Positions 1 through 12,298 of a DNA stretch of 64,000 nucleotides are shown here, one piece after another. The position numbers and the translations under genes are program-made. The stretch is from Lutraria lutraria. Lineage: Eukaryota; Mollusca; Bivalvia; Venerida; Mactridae. Under the pieces are notes generated by a model. That model searched no databases, was not told the origin of the DNA, and worked only from the letters and a program-made list of their open reading frames with translations. Within the stretch, counting starts at the first letter, position 1. The number at the start of each line of letters is the position of its first letter. The stretch spans positions 12,811,479 through 12,875,478 of the forward strand of contig OZ026837.1 in NCBI GenBank assembly GCA_964023205.1, given 5' to 3'.

Positions 1-198
1 TTCCACAAAGTTTGGTTTCACTTTCCGTTTCAGCCATTTTCACTCTATATTCTTGTTGTTTCTACCCAAATAATTCTTGTGTTCTTCTCCTTCAGTGGCT
101 GAATAAAAACGCACTCGTCAAATTTCGTTTCATTAAATGAATGGTAACAATGAAACTGAATGACTTAAAGAAATGCCAAAGATAGAACTTATGAATAT

Positions 199-516
199 TT
201 AAGACGTTTTTTCATTAAAAACATCTGTCACTTTCTTTTCTTGTAACAAAAACATTTCTCCCTGTCTGGTTCCCGTCTTAGAGACAAGGGCAGATAATCC
301 ATCCAAATATTTCCGAGAACATGAGTATATTCGTGAGTGTGAATTGGACTTTTCAGAAGCAAGATGTCTAAGCTCCTGTGAGGCGAGACTAATACAGCTG
401 TTTTCTTTGTTGTAAAATATGGGGTTGTCGATTGTAGATAAAATAAAGAGTGAATACAACGGAATAGAGTAGTCGAACGGAAGTGAGTGCGAAAGACGAT
501 TAGCTGGTTTCCCCAT
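199..516 (-). CDS. Possible short gene or exon, unknown product (105 codons)
   Basis: An uninterrupted 105-codon frame starts with ATG at 516 and ends with TAA. It lies upstream of, and divergent from, TIMM10, whose ATG is at 639. The middle and C-terminal part has mixed, non-repetitive composition, including the stretch ISLASQELRHLASEKSNSHS, a basic Ser-rich segment and a charged end (QEKKVTDVFNEKTS). I do not recognise a family and see no transmembrane segment or signal peptide. The head-to-head position only about 120 bp from TIMM10 would suit a small housekeeping gene sharing its promoter, but chance open frames of this size occur in such DNA. It could also be the first exon of a gene running off the left edge. 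Confidence 0.25.
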   Translation of the reverse strand: MGKPANRLSHSLPFDYSIPLYSLFILSTIDNPIFYNKENSCISLASQELRHLASEKSNSHSRIYSCSRKYLDGLSALVSKTGTRQGEMFLLQEKKVTDVFNEKTS

Positions 517-638
517 GGCTTGTAAACTTCCGGTGTAACTGACAGCGGCTCACGTGGGATAAATAGCAGCGTATACTGCGATAATTACGATATATTGATA
601 ATAATTTTGCTCTTATATAGAAAGAACTAAACGTAAAG

Positions 639-1768
639 ATGGCGGGTATCACTGAGGCTCAGTTGAAATTAGTTGCAGAGCTTGAAATGGAGATGATGGC
701 TGACATGTACAACAGGTAAATATAGTGGATGGGGTATGATGAGGTCAAACGATGCAATATTACCATTGTATTAATTTGCCTATGACACGCTGTAATTTTG
801 GTAATTATCGCATAAATATCGCATATCTTATGCTCTGTGAATTTTTTTCCATGTTCAATTGAATTTCACAATCGTGGCATTAAATGATACATATTTTCGC
901 GACCTATTATTTACTCCTGACAACAGTAACTGTGAGGAATTTACTGATACCTTGCTTGCTTCATTTCATGGAATCTTGTACCTACTAATGGATTATTTTT
1001 TAAGAATAAGGAAGAACCATTGTAGATGGTTAGCTTAATTTAATTAAATGACAGCATTACCAAGATGATCTTAATTGTACGAAATATTCCCCCAATTGAC
1101 TTGTGGCCGCAAGAATGTAGTATTGGGTATCGAATTTCAAATCACTATTGATAATCGGACCACCAGATTTTAAGTATGAATAAGCCTTTTTCTCCAAGAT
1201 TGAACTTAGAGTAACCTTTTGAATTCCAAACAAACAAGGCGTGCACACTAAATAATGAGTAAATACAAGTTTATGACATAATTAGTCCAACTAATTAGAC
1301 TGCTTTGTGACGGCGAGACATTTTTCGACTTGGCTCCGTCCCGCACAGTCTAACAAAGATCTGCATATTTGTGTGTGGAAAATCCCCCAAATTAAAACCC
1401 ATTGGGCCCGATAACTACACTCAAACATTTGATTGTTAAAAAACGTTCAATTGACATATAACCATGCATCTTTCTCTTTGGTCCAGCAACATGAAGTTGA
1501 ACAAGGCAATGTTGATCAGTTTGAATTTTTATCCACCTTGTCGGATTATCACCTGTTGTTGTTTTTCAGAATGAGTTCAACTTGTCAGAGAAAATGCATT
1601 CCAACACGTTACAAGGATTCAGATCTTACAAAAGGTGAAACAGTATGTATTGACAGATGTGTTGCCAAATATATGGACATTCATGATAAAATCGGCAAAA
1701 AACTGACTCAAATGTCCCAACAGGATGAAGAGAGGGTAAAACAATTGCAAGCACAAATGCAGAAATGA
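639..1768 (+). CDS. TIMM10: TIMM10, mitochondrial intermembrane-space small Tim chaperone
   Basis: Two coding exons, 639-715 and 1570-1768, join in phase inside an Arg codon (AG|A) with a GT donor at 716 and an AG acceptor ending at 1569. The product is 91 aa, against about 90 for the human protein. The N-terminal helix reads AELEMEMMADMYNR, a hallmark of Tim10. The twin CX3C motifs are CQRKC and CIDRC, which form the two intramolecular disulfides of small Tims. The C-terminal helix is charged (GKKLTQMSQQDEERVKQL). In the family, Tim10 pairs with Tim9 in a hexameric chaperone that escorts hydrophobic carrier and beta-barrel precursors across the intermembrane space to TIM22 or SAM. There is no cleavable presequence, as expected for Mia40 substrates. 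The intron (716-1569) carries a repeat copy at about 1282-1425. A reading frame that opens earlier, at 1433, is intron read-through and not a separate gene. Confidence 0.95.
1282..1425 (+). repeat. Dispersed repeat arm in the TIMM10 intron
   Basis: About 144 bp beginning AGTCCAACTAATTAGACT and ending near CCCGATAACTACA. It is highly similar to the reverse complement of about 42663-42815 beside CD2BP2 exon 1, and its second half to 41399-41455. It therefore belongs to the family whose inverted arms flank CD2BP2 exon 1. Here only a single arm is present. Confidence 0.8.
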
Positions 1769-2445
1769 TGACATTATTAGTGTAGGTTTTTTAAATGCTG
1801 GCAAGATTGTGTTCATCCATGGAGACACAACAACAAATTGTGGAAAAATAATATGAAGTGAATATGGAACGTGGCATTAGCATCAGAGCTGTGTTGTAAG
1901 GTGATTAATGGTCTATTTATTACAGAATAGAGCAACAGATCTATGTTATAGTGAAGTACTTTGTTCATTTTAGTGAAATCATGCATGATGGTTTCATATT
2001 TTGTGTATTGCATCATAAACTGATTCATCACTTAATGTAAAACCAGTTTATATAAATGCTATTTCTGTCCTCATTTTAGTATGGAATCTGACTTAATTTC
2101 TTCTGTTTTCAAGATTGTATATTTTATTAAATTGTTACACTCAAAGACTTTATATCCTTGATATTATTTGAAACTTTAAGTGTAGAGCTATTGATTCTGC
2201 TTCTAATGAAATTTCATCAGTCAAATGATACACTGCCATTATGTATTCTATCAAAGTAATCAATCTTATGTTTTATATGGAGAATTGTCTGTCATTTATG
2301 TAGTGCATAGATAACTAGTTGCTAACTGAAATTGTTGCATGTTTATGTATATATATGTATAGTATCCACTATTACTGAACAATTGAGAGAAAACAACAGA
2401 TGTTATGTTGCACTATGTCTTTATTTTTTTGCATTCTTATTCAAT

Positions 2446-2451
2446 AATAAA
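2446..2451 (+). promoter_or_regulatory. Poly(A) signal AATAAA, candidate for TIMM10
   Basis: Canonical hexamer about 680 bp after the TIMM10 stop codon and the only good plus-strand candidate seen before the opposing gene. It implies a 3' UTR of about 0.7 kb. An A-rich minus-strand hexamer overlaps nearby (2419-2424), so the exact partition between the two convergent genes is uncertain. Confidence 0.5.
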
Positions 2452-2854
2452 ATCTAACTATGTAACAGAATTCTAGTCTTATTCTTTAACAATAAGCAAC
2501 AGTTTTGTTCAGATCTACATATTTCAAAACATGACAAGTACACATACGAAGACAAATACACACACATGCTACATGTACCTTGCAAAGAATAAGGAAAAAA
2601 TAGCATTATTTTATCCAAATTATATCCAGGTGTATGTTAGATGGTGATTGTAGTTTGAATCACAAATGATATGCAACCTAAATTTGTTAACCTATGTCTT
2701 ATTGCATGAATGCATATTGATTCTGCATACTGATAATGTTTAAATAACAAAAAAATGTACAAAATCAATGTAAATTAAGTTCAAAATTTCCATAAGATAA
2801 TACAGTAAAATATCATTTTACTTAAATAATCATGACAGATCCATAGCAAAACAA

Positions 2855-3115
2855 GAAGTGCACAATACACAGATACACATGCACAATACACAGATACACA
2901 TGTACAATGCACAGATACATGAGTACAATATACAGATACAGATACACATGCACATATACAATACACAGATATGCATGTACAATACACATGCACATAATTA
3001 TATACATTACAGTTACATATCTGCTATACACAGGTACATACATACAAACACAGGTACTTGTGTACAATGCACATGTACATGAGTACACACAGGAAGGCAT
3101 GTACAAATCAATTAT
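2855..3115. repeat. Degenerate minisatellite, (ACACAGATACACATGCACAAT)-like
   Basis: Imperfect tandem units of about 12-20 bp rich in ACACAGATACACATG and its variants, over about 260 bp between the ends of TIMM10 and the BTB-ZF gene. It opens overlapping Cys/Tyr/His-rich reading frames on both strands, which are artefacts of the repeat. No other feature is visible in 2460-2850 apart from AT-rich DNA. Confidence 0.85.
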
Positions 3116-3122
3116 AAGCTAG

Positions 3123-3128
3123 TTTATT
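3123..3128 (-). promoter_or_regulatory. Poly(A) signal (minus-strand AATAAA), candidate for the BTB-ZF gene
   Basis: TTTATT on the plus strand reads AATAAA on the minus strand, 290 nt beyond the BTB-ZF stop codon at 3418-3420. It is the first such hexamer downstream and gives a plausible 3' UTR ending just before the minisatellite. Later TTTATT sites (2419) are alternatives. Confidence 0.5.
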
Positions 3129-3417
3129 TCATCCACAAACTACCCAGACAAAAAGAACATCTAGAAGTTAATTAGTAGCTCTTCTTGTTTTTAATCATTT
3201 TTCACTTTCCAACCAGCATACAAAATTTAAGTCAGGAGTAAATGCAAAATTCACTCTCACTTATTTGACTTCAACACACTTTCTGAGCCAAAAAAAATAA
3301 GTCCCACCTTACAACCCTATTCTTAATGAGAATGCAACCAGAAACAAATTTCTTTAAGCCTTAGCAGAAAAGTAGTGTCAGAGGGTAGGTGGCAACCTGG
3401 AACTTTAAGCCACAGTT

Positions 3418-6400
3418 CTAAGCATTTTGTATCTCTACATATTCCTCTTGTTCTCCTTGCTCCCTTATTTCAATCTGTTCACCAGCTTGTAACAAAGCTG
3501 CAATCACTTGAAGAGTTTTATTAGTATCATGTCCTGTAGCAGACAGGGTGGCAAAGAAGTCCTTAGATCGTACGACCGTTTGTTTCCCAGATTTATTGAT
3601 AATTATCATTTCTTCTCCGTAGAATCCACTAGCTTGTTCAGTGATAGTTACCACATCATTAGACTCGCCAGATTCTACATTTTCTATCACAACTTCAGGA
3701 TAATCGTGTTGAGCAACTTCAACTTCATTGTCTGCATTTGGAATTCCCACTGTAACATAACCTTGAAAACTATTTTCCTGGACTGGTAGTTTCATTTTCT
3801 GCATGTTATATACTTTATTAACATGATTATTTCGAACCTGTGGCGATGCTTGTGGGAATGATGGCTGTTCAGTTGCCTTGGCAATAACACTCGTCATGTA
3901 AGGAACTTCTTTTTCAGGTTCCTTCATGTATTCTTCATGGCGTTTCATAAGCTGCTCCAAATATTCATTTAAAGGTAACTTTCTTAGACATACCTGGGGA
4001 TCAGATGAAGCTGTATCCATCTTTTCCCTTGCAGGTTGTAATGTTCTTGGTTTGTTTTTAGGTAATGACATAGTCTCAGGATCAAACAATCTGCCATCTA
4101 GTGTCACAATATCATCCTCTTTAAATTTAGAAAACTTAGGGTTTCCTTTCATACGACTAGAGACTATGATAAGTCCATGAGCATGAAGGACATGATTCTT
4201 TAAGTTGCCCAGCACAACGGTACCATAGTGACAGAACTGACATTTCCATACCTCATTCTGAAATAATTCCAATATTGTTTGTACTAATCATTAATCAATA
4301 GATACAGGCACACCTAAATATGCTTGGTCTTTTCCTACACCATTTTGTCAATACTAAAAGGCATTTTACAAATAGGCCATTGTATTTATCAAATGCTTGT
4401 TTATATTTATAAATAGACTATTGCATTAACTTCAGGAGTATTGGTTTCACAAACACACTATTACATTTAGAAAAAGGCTCTTGTATACACAATTAAATTG
4501 AAATAATCCATCATATTTTTATGAACCATCAATGTTTTTCTAGATTACCACCAAACAATTTTCAACCAGTACATGTAAAAGTTTAAAAGTACCAGTTTCA
4601 TTCCAATACAGTATACCCTATCAACTAATACAAGAGGGCCACATTGATTGGCCCTTTATCGCTCACCTGAGAACAAAGGCCAATAATTAATGACCAGGTA
4701 ATATAGTTTCCATCTCGTAAAACTCATTTTTACGTAGATTTTGAGATCAAAACCAACAATGAAGGGTATAATACTGTTAAACAAGCTAAAACGTAGCAAA
4801 TTTTCTAATCCAAGGGCCCATAACTCTTTAAGTTGTGGTCCGATTCCACCCATAATCTAACTTGTTCAAGATCTTTTGGTTATACACATTCATAGTAAAA
4901 ATGATTAGGATCGGTGAATAAATGAAGGCGCTAGAGTGTAAACAAGCCAAAATATCGCAAATTTTCTAAGTCAAGGGTCCATAACTCTTGAAGTTCTGGT
5001 CCGATTCCGCCCATAATCGAACTTGTCCAAGATCTTTTGGTTATATATATACACATTTACTGAAAATATGATTAGAATTGGTGAATAAATGAATGTGCTA
5101 GAGTGTAAACAAACTCAAATATAGCAAATTTTCTAAGTCAAGGGCACATAACTCTTGAAGTTCTGATCCGATTTTGCCCATAATCGAACTTGTCCAAGAT
5201 CTTTTGGTTATATACATTTACTGAAAATATGATTAGGATTGGTGAATAAATGAAGGTGCTAGAGTGTAAACAAGCTAAATATAGCAAATTTTGTAATTCA
5301 AGGGCCCATAACTCTAGAAGTGATTGTCCAATTTTGCCCATAATCGAACTTAGCCGAGACATTGTGGCCATATACATTGTGAGCAAGTTTGATCACGATT
5401 CGTTAAGAGCTGCGGTTGCTAGAGTGTAAACAAACTAATTGTGGACGGACGATGGACGCCGGACATTCAACGATCCTAAAAGCTCACCTGATGAATCAGG
5501 TGAGCTAAAAACACAATCAATTGTTAAAGCTACCACTAGAAATCACTCGATACCTAAATATTATAAAGCCTTATTAATTAGGTTTTCCAGTAGACTGATT
5601 TTATAAATGAATCCTCTCATTAGCCAGACAGGGCCAAATAAAAAGATAATGGCCGCCTTATTAATAAGGCTAGATATTATAGCGATGCACCATGCAGTTA
5701 AATTCATTGAATTTCAAAAGTAAAATGTCAAAGTAACAGCTTGGAACTGTTCGATCTGTGGCCCTTGTACCAAACTCATGACTCAATGAATTCTGAGGGT
5801 GAAAACAAAGTAATGCTGCAAAAAATGTATGCTTGACTCACCTCAGATAATGAATGTTTCAGTTTCATATGTGTATTCAGATTGGATTTTATTCGTGCTA
5901 CATAGTCACAACGAGTACATTTAAACTGCCGCTCTGAAAATGAAATCGAAGAGTTGTAAATAAAAGCAAACAATCGTCACAGTAAAATTGACGTAACTGA
6001 TATTGTCATATTTACAGAAATCCTTGATACTCTCTAAAATATCAGTCTGACACAAAAATACTGTTCTTAGATTTGGACCTTGAACTGACTTGTTCAACAC
6101 CAAGTCACAGACTTCTTCAATCTCAAATCAATTACAATGTGTCCTGTAACGGAGAAGTACAGGAGAGGGGGGCAGAAGAAGACAATGTACCATTAGAGAC
6201 ATGTTTTATCCACATCTACAAGCATTACTAGATTAGCCATTTAATACATATTTTACACTCATCTAGACCAGTAGTCTTAAAATCAACTGAATGATAACAG
6301 ACATGACTGGTGAGACTGTACAACATGTAGTCAGTGTAGTGTGTGTGTACAATATGTGAGAGTCTGTTTCGATTTTTTCACATATTCAAGGATGAAAAAT

Positions 6401-9400
6401 ATCAAGGGCACTTTTCTCTTTAGTTACACTTCACGGATCTAGTTTTGTACTTTATTTTGGAAAAGAAAAATGAATTTCAAGATAGAATTGCAAAATGATT
6501 ATTATTGACTAAGTTTATTGGTTTAGTGGGACATTCTCAATAAAAGTTAATTCATTAATAAAATATTTCTATCATTTCACATGCGAAAATAGATTCATAA
6601 ATGTATCATACAATGGACAGAAGTCTACAGAATTACCAATCTTAATGTTCAAACAAAATTTTCAAAACTGCACAATTTTACTTTTTTCTTTTTTGACATG
6701 CAATATTTCTGAAATTAAATAAATTTTTGTCATGCAACCGTTATCAAGTCTGAAACCTCCCGATTTAACAAACAATACAAAAATTCTGACCTAACATTTA
6801 TTTTATACCTGAATGAGTTGCCATGTAATGCTTCTTCATAAGACTTGGTGTCTTGAAAGTTTTACTGCATTTTGGACAAAGAATCTCGTCTGAAATATAT
6901 CATAAAACAATAAACGGTATGATTTATAAATGAGGTCATTTATCCATGTATTATATGGACTTAATTAACAAATTTCAACATTAAGCAGGACCACAGGAAC
7001 CGAAGGGAACTAGGGACCCCCCCGCCCCAACAATTTCTGTTAAGAAAATTTAAAGAGGCTATAACTGATTTCCCCCCACACATACAAAAATGAAAACAAA
7101 GTAAGTTTATTGTATCAATTGAACATTTCTGTTCAGCTTTTAAAATGTACTTAACAGGCCAATACAAGAAATAGGTGATTCACCATGAATACAGGCCTAG
7201 GCTAGATAAAAAAAATTGCTGAAATGATGTCTGTACTTAATGAGTGATTATGTTGTACCTTGGCAAATAAAAGAAACTATTTAAAATCCAAACCTGTTCC
7301 TACATCCTTGTGAGTCTGTTTGATAAGTAACTGTTTACCCTAGAAATAGAAAGATAACATAAAATTAGGTCTTTATTGTATTTCAAAAGGCAAATTAGTA
7401 ATTCCTCCCACTTTTTTAGGATGGAAAATATTTTGTTTGGAGTTACTTAACCTACTCAGTACTGAGTTCTCACCAAACACGGCCCTACCCAAACTTTATT
7501 TGGTCTCTTGAGTAAAATTCTTTTTTTTCAATATATAAATAGCATTTTGACAAGTATTTTGGATTCAATGTAAAAAATAAATTGTAAAAAAATATTTCCT
7601 GTCTACCTACCCACTGAAAATTCTCTGGGTAGGGTTACTCTAAACAATCATTGCTTGTGATAACAAGAACATTATAGAACAAACAAGGAGAAGTACACAA
7701 ATTGTATATAAAAAGTCTGCATCACAAACTGGAAAAACTTTACAAGCCAGGGATTTAATTCCATGTTTGAATCAGGTCTGTACTATCCACAAGTATATCT
7801 TTTACTTAAACAAAATGCAATAAAAAAAATTGTCAATACTCATTGAAAATTATTTTTACGTATCAGTATACCTCTGTACATATTCATATTATTCGTATCA
7901 GCCTGCCCATACCATGGGACTGGTTAATTCTGTCAGAGGTGTCTATATTGAATACATACAGAAAATATCAATAAAAGATTTGATCCTTGTTAACTTTCAT
8001 ATGACAAATAATGCCAGAAAAAATCACTCATAAATCTAAATTACCGATTCAATAGGAAGGTCATCATCTACTTCACTAGTTGATGTTGACTGAGAAACCT
8101 GTGACAATGCCTTTTCTGTATCTTGGATGTTTGTACTAGAACCATGAAACACAGCAATATGTCGCTGCAGACTGGACAAGTTTGATGTGAAATACAAACA
8201 AGACTAAAATAGAGAGATATGGTGTAAAGTATAAGCACATGTTATATCAAACATAGGACTTCAAGGTATCAAGCAAGCATAACTATATCAAAAGGCGAAA
8301 AGATTTCTTTCTTCCATTCAATTAAAATCCTGTTTTACCCACAAATTACTAATTTCATAATTTATTTTTTATCCATTCACATTGTCAGAAACATTCTCAA
8401 TGTACATCATTTGAGAAATGTAAAATACTGATCATGGTTTGAAATCAGTTAATGACTAAAAAAAAAAAAATATATATACTGTGAATACAAGCTTACATGT
8501 ATCAAAAACACATGTTTAACATGTTTCTTCTGGTAATTAAATAAGAGTTTGAAATAAGCAGTAAATGATGTTTATGTACATGAGTATATAGTGAATATAA
8601 TGGTAAGTCAATTTTTCCAACTTGTATTTTTTTGCGCATGTGTCGGTCCAATATTTTTGGTGTGTGAGCCTAGCATAAGCTAGTAGGAGCAATACTGTTG
8701 AGGATAATTGTAGGCAATTTTTACAAGGCCTAGGTCACAGGCCTTAAAGAGCAGGCTTAATAGGTATTAATTAAGAATTTGAACTTACTTTATCAGGACA
8801 AACATGAGTTTCATAATTAAACTGTTCATCAATAATATCATCTTCATTCAACTGTACTTCTTTGTCATTACTTGAAACTTGTAAGGCTTTTTCAAGAGGC
8901 TTGTATATCTTACTTAAAGCCTTTAAGTTCACATAATGTATTTTCTTCACTGGTGGAGTTAATGAATCATCAGTCAGTTTTCTTTTGATTCCACCAGAAT
9001 TTACAATCTTTGTGTCTACTGATTTATCATTTTCTGTGTCATCCAGTGTTTGTCCATCGTTAACATTTGGTTCAGAATGTTTGTCAGGATTAAAATAATT
9101 TTCAGGGTCTTTCACAAATACTGTCTTGTTCTTAATATCTTTCACTATCTGTAAGATCTCTTCAGCTGAATGTTTCTTTAATCTTACTTCAGGCATCAAA
9201 GACTTGGAATTGTTCAAAACCAAAGTTTTTTGCAGTGGATTATCCTTTGGTTGGCTTTTTGCTTCTGAAACATCAATGTCACTGTTAAGTTCATTACTAA
9301 GATTTGTGTTAGATTGTAGCTTATCTATAGAATCTGAAGACTTTAATTCATTCACTTTAGCTTTTTCATCATCCATGTCCATACCTAGACTTTTACTACT

Positions 9401-12298
9401 TCTTCTTATTCTGACCATAGGAATGTTCTCTCTTCTGTCCAGTCCACATTCAGTGCTTTCTCCGTCAGTATTTGAAAATTTCTTGGGTGTTCTTGTTTTT
9501 CTTTTGTATGCACTTGATCTCATCTTTTCTATTATATCATCGTCAGATTGAGTCATTGGAGACATTGTCACATCAGAATTATCAATATATCTTTCAGTAG
9601 CCACATCCACAGATTGAGCAACATCTTCCACATCTGCAGCATTTTCAGTCTGAGCATTTCCATCCATTCTTGTGTTTGACTCAGTTATAGAACCTTCACC
9701 TAGAGATACATTTTTGCTCCTGGTAGCTGTAAACTCATGTTTTGTCCCAGGATCAGATTCAGAAGCAACGGCATTACTCATGATATCAACTATATCATTG
9801 GCAATCATTCCATCAACTCCATCATTATCTTCCCCATCACTGTCAAAATTGACTTGAGCAGTATTGTCTTCATGGGTATTAGATTGTTCTTCAGCATTGA
9901 CATGACCTTCACTAACCTCTTCATACTGAGGATCAGTCCTACTATCCTCTTGTTCATTGCTGAAAACAATCTTAGGTGTACATACTTTCTTCTTCGTTTT
10001 GGAGAGGCTCTCATACCGAAAATCCTGATTCTGTGTGGTATTTCTTACTCTCTGCGCTCGCCCACTGTCACCTCCAGCTTTTCCTTTCTTCAAAGCAGTG
10101 GATAGAGTCTGGTCTTTTATTATACCCTTCAGATCACTTTGCAATATCTGGGCTTTTTTCTGCCGATACATTCTTGCTTTCTCCTCAGCTTCTTTCTCCT
10201 TCTGTGTTTTAGATCTCTTTGGTCTTGGCATTACTAAAGGAACTTTGACAGATGAAGGATCCAATGATACGGTGTAAACATCAGTCTTTCCACCATGTTC
10301 ATTGTTTACAGATCCAGCACTCATTGTGAAAGTCTTGGTACTTGTTTTCCCATTAATAAAAGGTTCAACATCCACATTGTTCTCAGCTTTAGGTTTATCA
10401 AGTGTAGCAGTAGCATTGTTGGCATCTATTTTATTTTTGTCAGATATACTCATGACTGCCTTTTCTACTTCAGGTTGACCTTGATGTTTTAAATAAGGAG
10501 CATCAGAAAGGGTTTCTATGGCAACTGTCAGTAAGTCCTGATGTTGAGCCTCCTCTTCGGCTATGTTACGGCGTACAGCAGAACCAGCTGGTACCATATG
10601 TTGCTTCATTGGTGTTAATTTTGTCTGGGAGCCACAAGCTGGTGAATTTTTCTTAGGAGTATTGGAACCAGCATTAATGTCCATGTATTGTTGATCGTAC
10701 AAAGATGAGAAGTTAATGTCAGCAGAAGTTGCTTGGTTGGTGTTCTCAACGCCCTCACCAGAGATGTTAGTTTGAATTACGTTGGCATTATTGCCATTAC
10801 TGCTCTTTGTAAGAATCGCTTGAGTTTTCTGATTCTGATCAGTATTGGATGACTTTGAAATCTGACAAGGAACACCAGAAGTGCCCTGGGCAACATCACT
10901 TGTGGCTACAGGAGCAACAGAGCTTGTTAGTGCAGATTCCAGTTTTGAAACTGTTTGACTGGGCACAGCCTTATTTTTATCAAGCTCACCTGTTTTTCCC
11001 TTCAATTCTTCATACGTGATAATATCTTTGTATCCTTGAACAACACCATTTAGTCCTAGAATTTCTGATATTTCTAAGGTAATATCCATAGTTTCCTTGG
11101 AAACAAGAAGTTTTCCAGTGTAAATGTATTTAATGAGGTTTGACAATTCAACCACTGAGATACCCTTCAGACAAACTTTTGAAGGATTTGGTCCTAAGAC
11201 AGGAGATAACTTCTCTCTGAAGTACTTGCTGGCAGCCATAAGCACAACCTGCAGGAATAAAACAAATGTTTGATTAAGACTGTGCAAAAGACTTGTGAAG
11301 AATGATACAGTTACAGAAATGTTTAATCTTATGATAAATACGTATGGTGTAACCAAATTATGAATGGGACAATTACAGTGCAACCTGTCCACAGCGGCCC
11401 TCTCTTGAGTAACTACCTCCCTAATACAACAGCTTGATTTTTCCCAACTGTACGATTTAACAATTAATTCCACCTCCATAGAGCAACAACCTCTCACAAT
11501 AACATTATTTTGATCTTCCCAAAGGGTGTTGCTTTGGAGAGGTTGCACAGTATTTCATTCTAATACCAATCTATTGTTAATCCTCATCAAGGCTTAAAGG
11601 GGCATGCCCAGGAACTGCTGTGTCTTTTTTTATGTACACCAAAAATGTGTTTGCCACTTGTAAAACCAATTATTATCGAAAAGTCAAAGAAGAATGTGGG
11701 TTAAAAAATGACCCTATAGCGCGTGCGTCGGTATTTGTATGTCGGTTTGAATAAAAGGCTGTAAGCCTTTTATTGACGACAACGATATTTCCGATATGTC
11801 TGAGAGTTTAACTGAGCATGTGCGCTGCCTTTCAAGTGAACATAACATGAGCAATACTTTACCATTTCAGTTTGTTGACATTTTTTCGCGATGTTTTCGG
11901 TTTTGACAGATACCGAAAGGGTCGAGTTGTGAAAATGAAGAATACTTTCTGAGGCCGAAAAGGGCAGGTTTGGTAAATCTTGAAATGTGTATTTTGAGTA
12001 AACTAGCGGGATATTTTGTAAATATTTTACAGGGCTTTCATTAATTGATTTAGGCATTAAAATGATACCAATTTGATTGCTATTTGAGATGCTTCATTTC
12101 CAGGGCATGCCCCTTTAATGGACACATGAATTTTTCATGAACTAAAACATTACAGTAATTTAGTACCTTGTGTGCCATGACCTCTCCATCTTCTGCAACC
12201 AAGGTAACATCACACAGAACACCTTGTTTCTGAAGAACATGTAACTCAGTAAACAATGCACTGTGATGATTTGGAGTCTGTATTGTATAGTACTCCAT
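3418..12298 (-). CDS. BTB/POZ and C2H2 zinc-finger protein (ZBTB-type)
   Basis: Seven coding exons read leftward: 12298-12167, 11248-8789, 8203-8045, 7339-7294, 6889-6809, 5933-5842 and 4257-3418. All have GT/AG borders and consistent phase, giving 1269 aa. Residues ~10-125 are a BTB domain (GVLCDVTLVAEDGEVMAHK, VVLMAASKYF, IKYIYTGKL) that mediates dimerisation and co-repressor contact. Residues ~135-855 are acidic/Ser-rich and apparently disordered, with basic KRSK- and KRKTRT-like patches. Four fingers follow: C861-x4-C866...H879,H884; C937,C940...H953,H958; C965,C968...H981,H986; C996,C999...H1012,H1017. Each lies on its own small exon or at an exon start. A charged C-terminal tail ends the protein. 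The start ATG lies exactly at an exon boundary, so an upstream non-coding exon exists, perhaps near 13250-13340, where the minus strand has GCA|GTAAGTAT. It is presumably a sequence-specific transcription factor. I cannot name a vertebrate orthologue. Confidence 0.9.
4631..5505 (-). repeat. Bivalve-type dispersed repeat with ~160-bp internal units
   Basis: An 875-bp element in the last intron of the BTB-ZF gene, flanked by TA on both sides. It starts CAAGAGGGCCACATTG and ends with the hairpin CTCACCTGATGAATCAGGTGAG. Inside, four units with a period of about 160 bp each contain AAGGGCCCATAACTCTTGAA and the phrase GTGAATAAATGAAGG. A second full copy lies at 38204-39071. No coding capacity is seen. 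Orientation relative to any transcript is unknown. Confidence 0.85.
7440..7645 (-). repeat. Dispersed repeat (CCCTACCCAGAGAATTTTCA family), copy 1
   Basis: The minus strand of this ~200-bp intronic stretch matches 62165-62345 along its length, sharing GTAACCCT-CCAGAGAATT, CAGTGGG and a GGTAGG-containing end. It lies between BTB-ZF coding exons 8045 and 7339. It is a short non-coding element. Confidence 0.6.
11374..11552. mobile_element. TA-flanked MITE, CAGTGCAACCTCTCC family, copy 1
   Basis: About 179 bp with terminal inverted repeats TACAGTGCAACCTGTCC and GGAGAGGTTGCACAGTA, and the internal phrase GAGCAACAACCTCTCA. Copies at 19348-19527 and ~34999-35184 share the whole length. TA at each end and CAGT termini suggest a non-autonomous Tc1/mariner-type element (inference). 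It lies in BTB-ZF intron 1, just upstream of the large exon. Confidence 0.8.
11592..12118. mobile_element. TTAA-flanked MITE (piggyBac-like target site)
   Basis: About 527 bp. The left end reads TTAAAGGGGCATGCCC and the right end GGGCATGCCCCTTTAA, that is a 12-bp terminal inverted repeat AGGGGCATGCCC bounded by TTAA on both sides. TTAA duplications are characteristic of piggyBac-type transposition, so a non-autonomous piggyBac derivative is the likely origin. It contains an internal 25-bp hairpin near 11750-11774 (AATAAAAGGCT...AGCCTTTTATT). It lies in BTB-ZF intron 1. The open frame inside is not a gene. Confidence 0.75.

Noticed and set aside
2781..3122. Overlapping Cys/Tyr/His-rich open frames on both strands
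   Set aside because: They are translations of the ACACAGATACACATG minisatellite in several frames and have no domain.
9126..10492. Several plus-strand frames of 60-140 codons
   Set aside because: They lie wholly opposite the 2460-bp BTB-ZF exon, whose minus-strand frame is open and in phase with the other exons.
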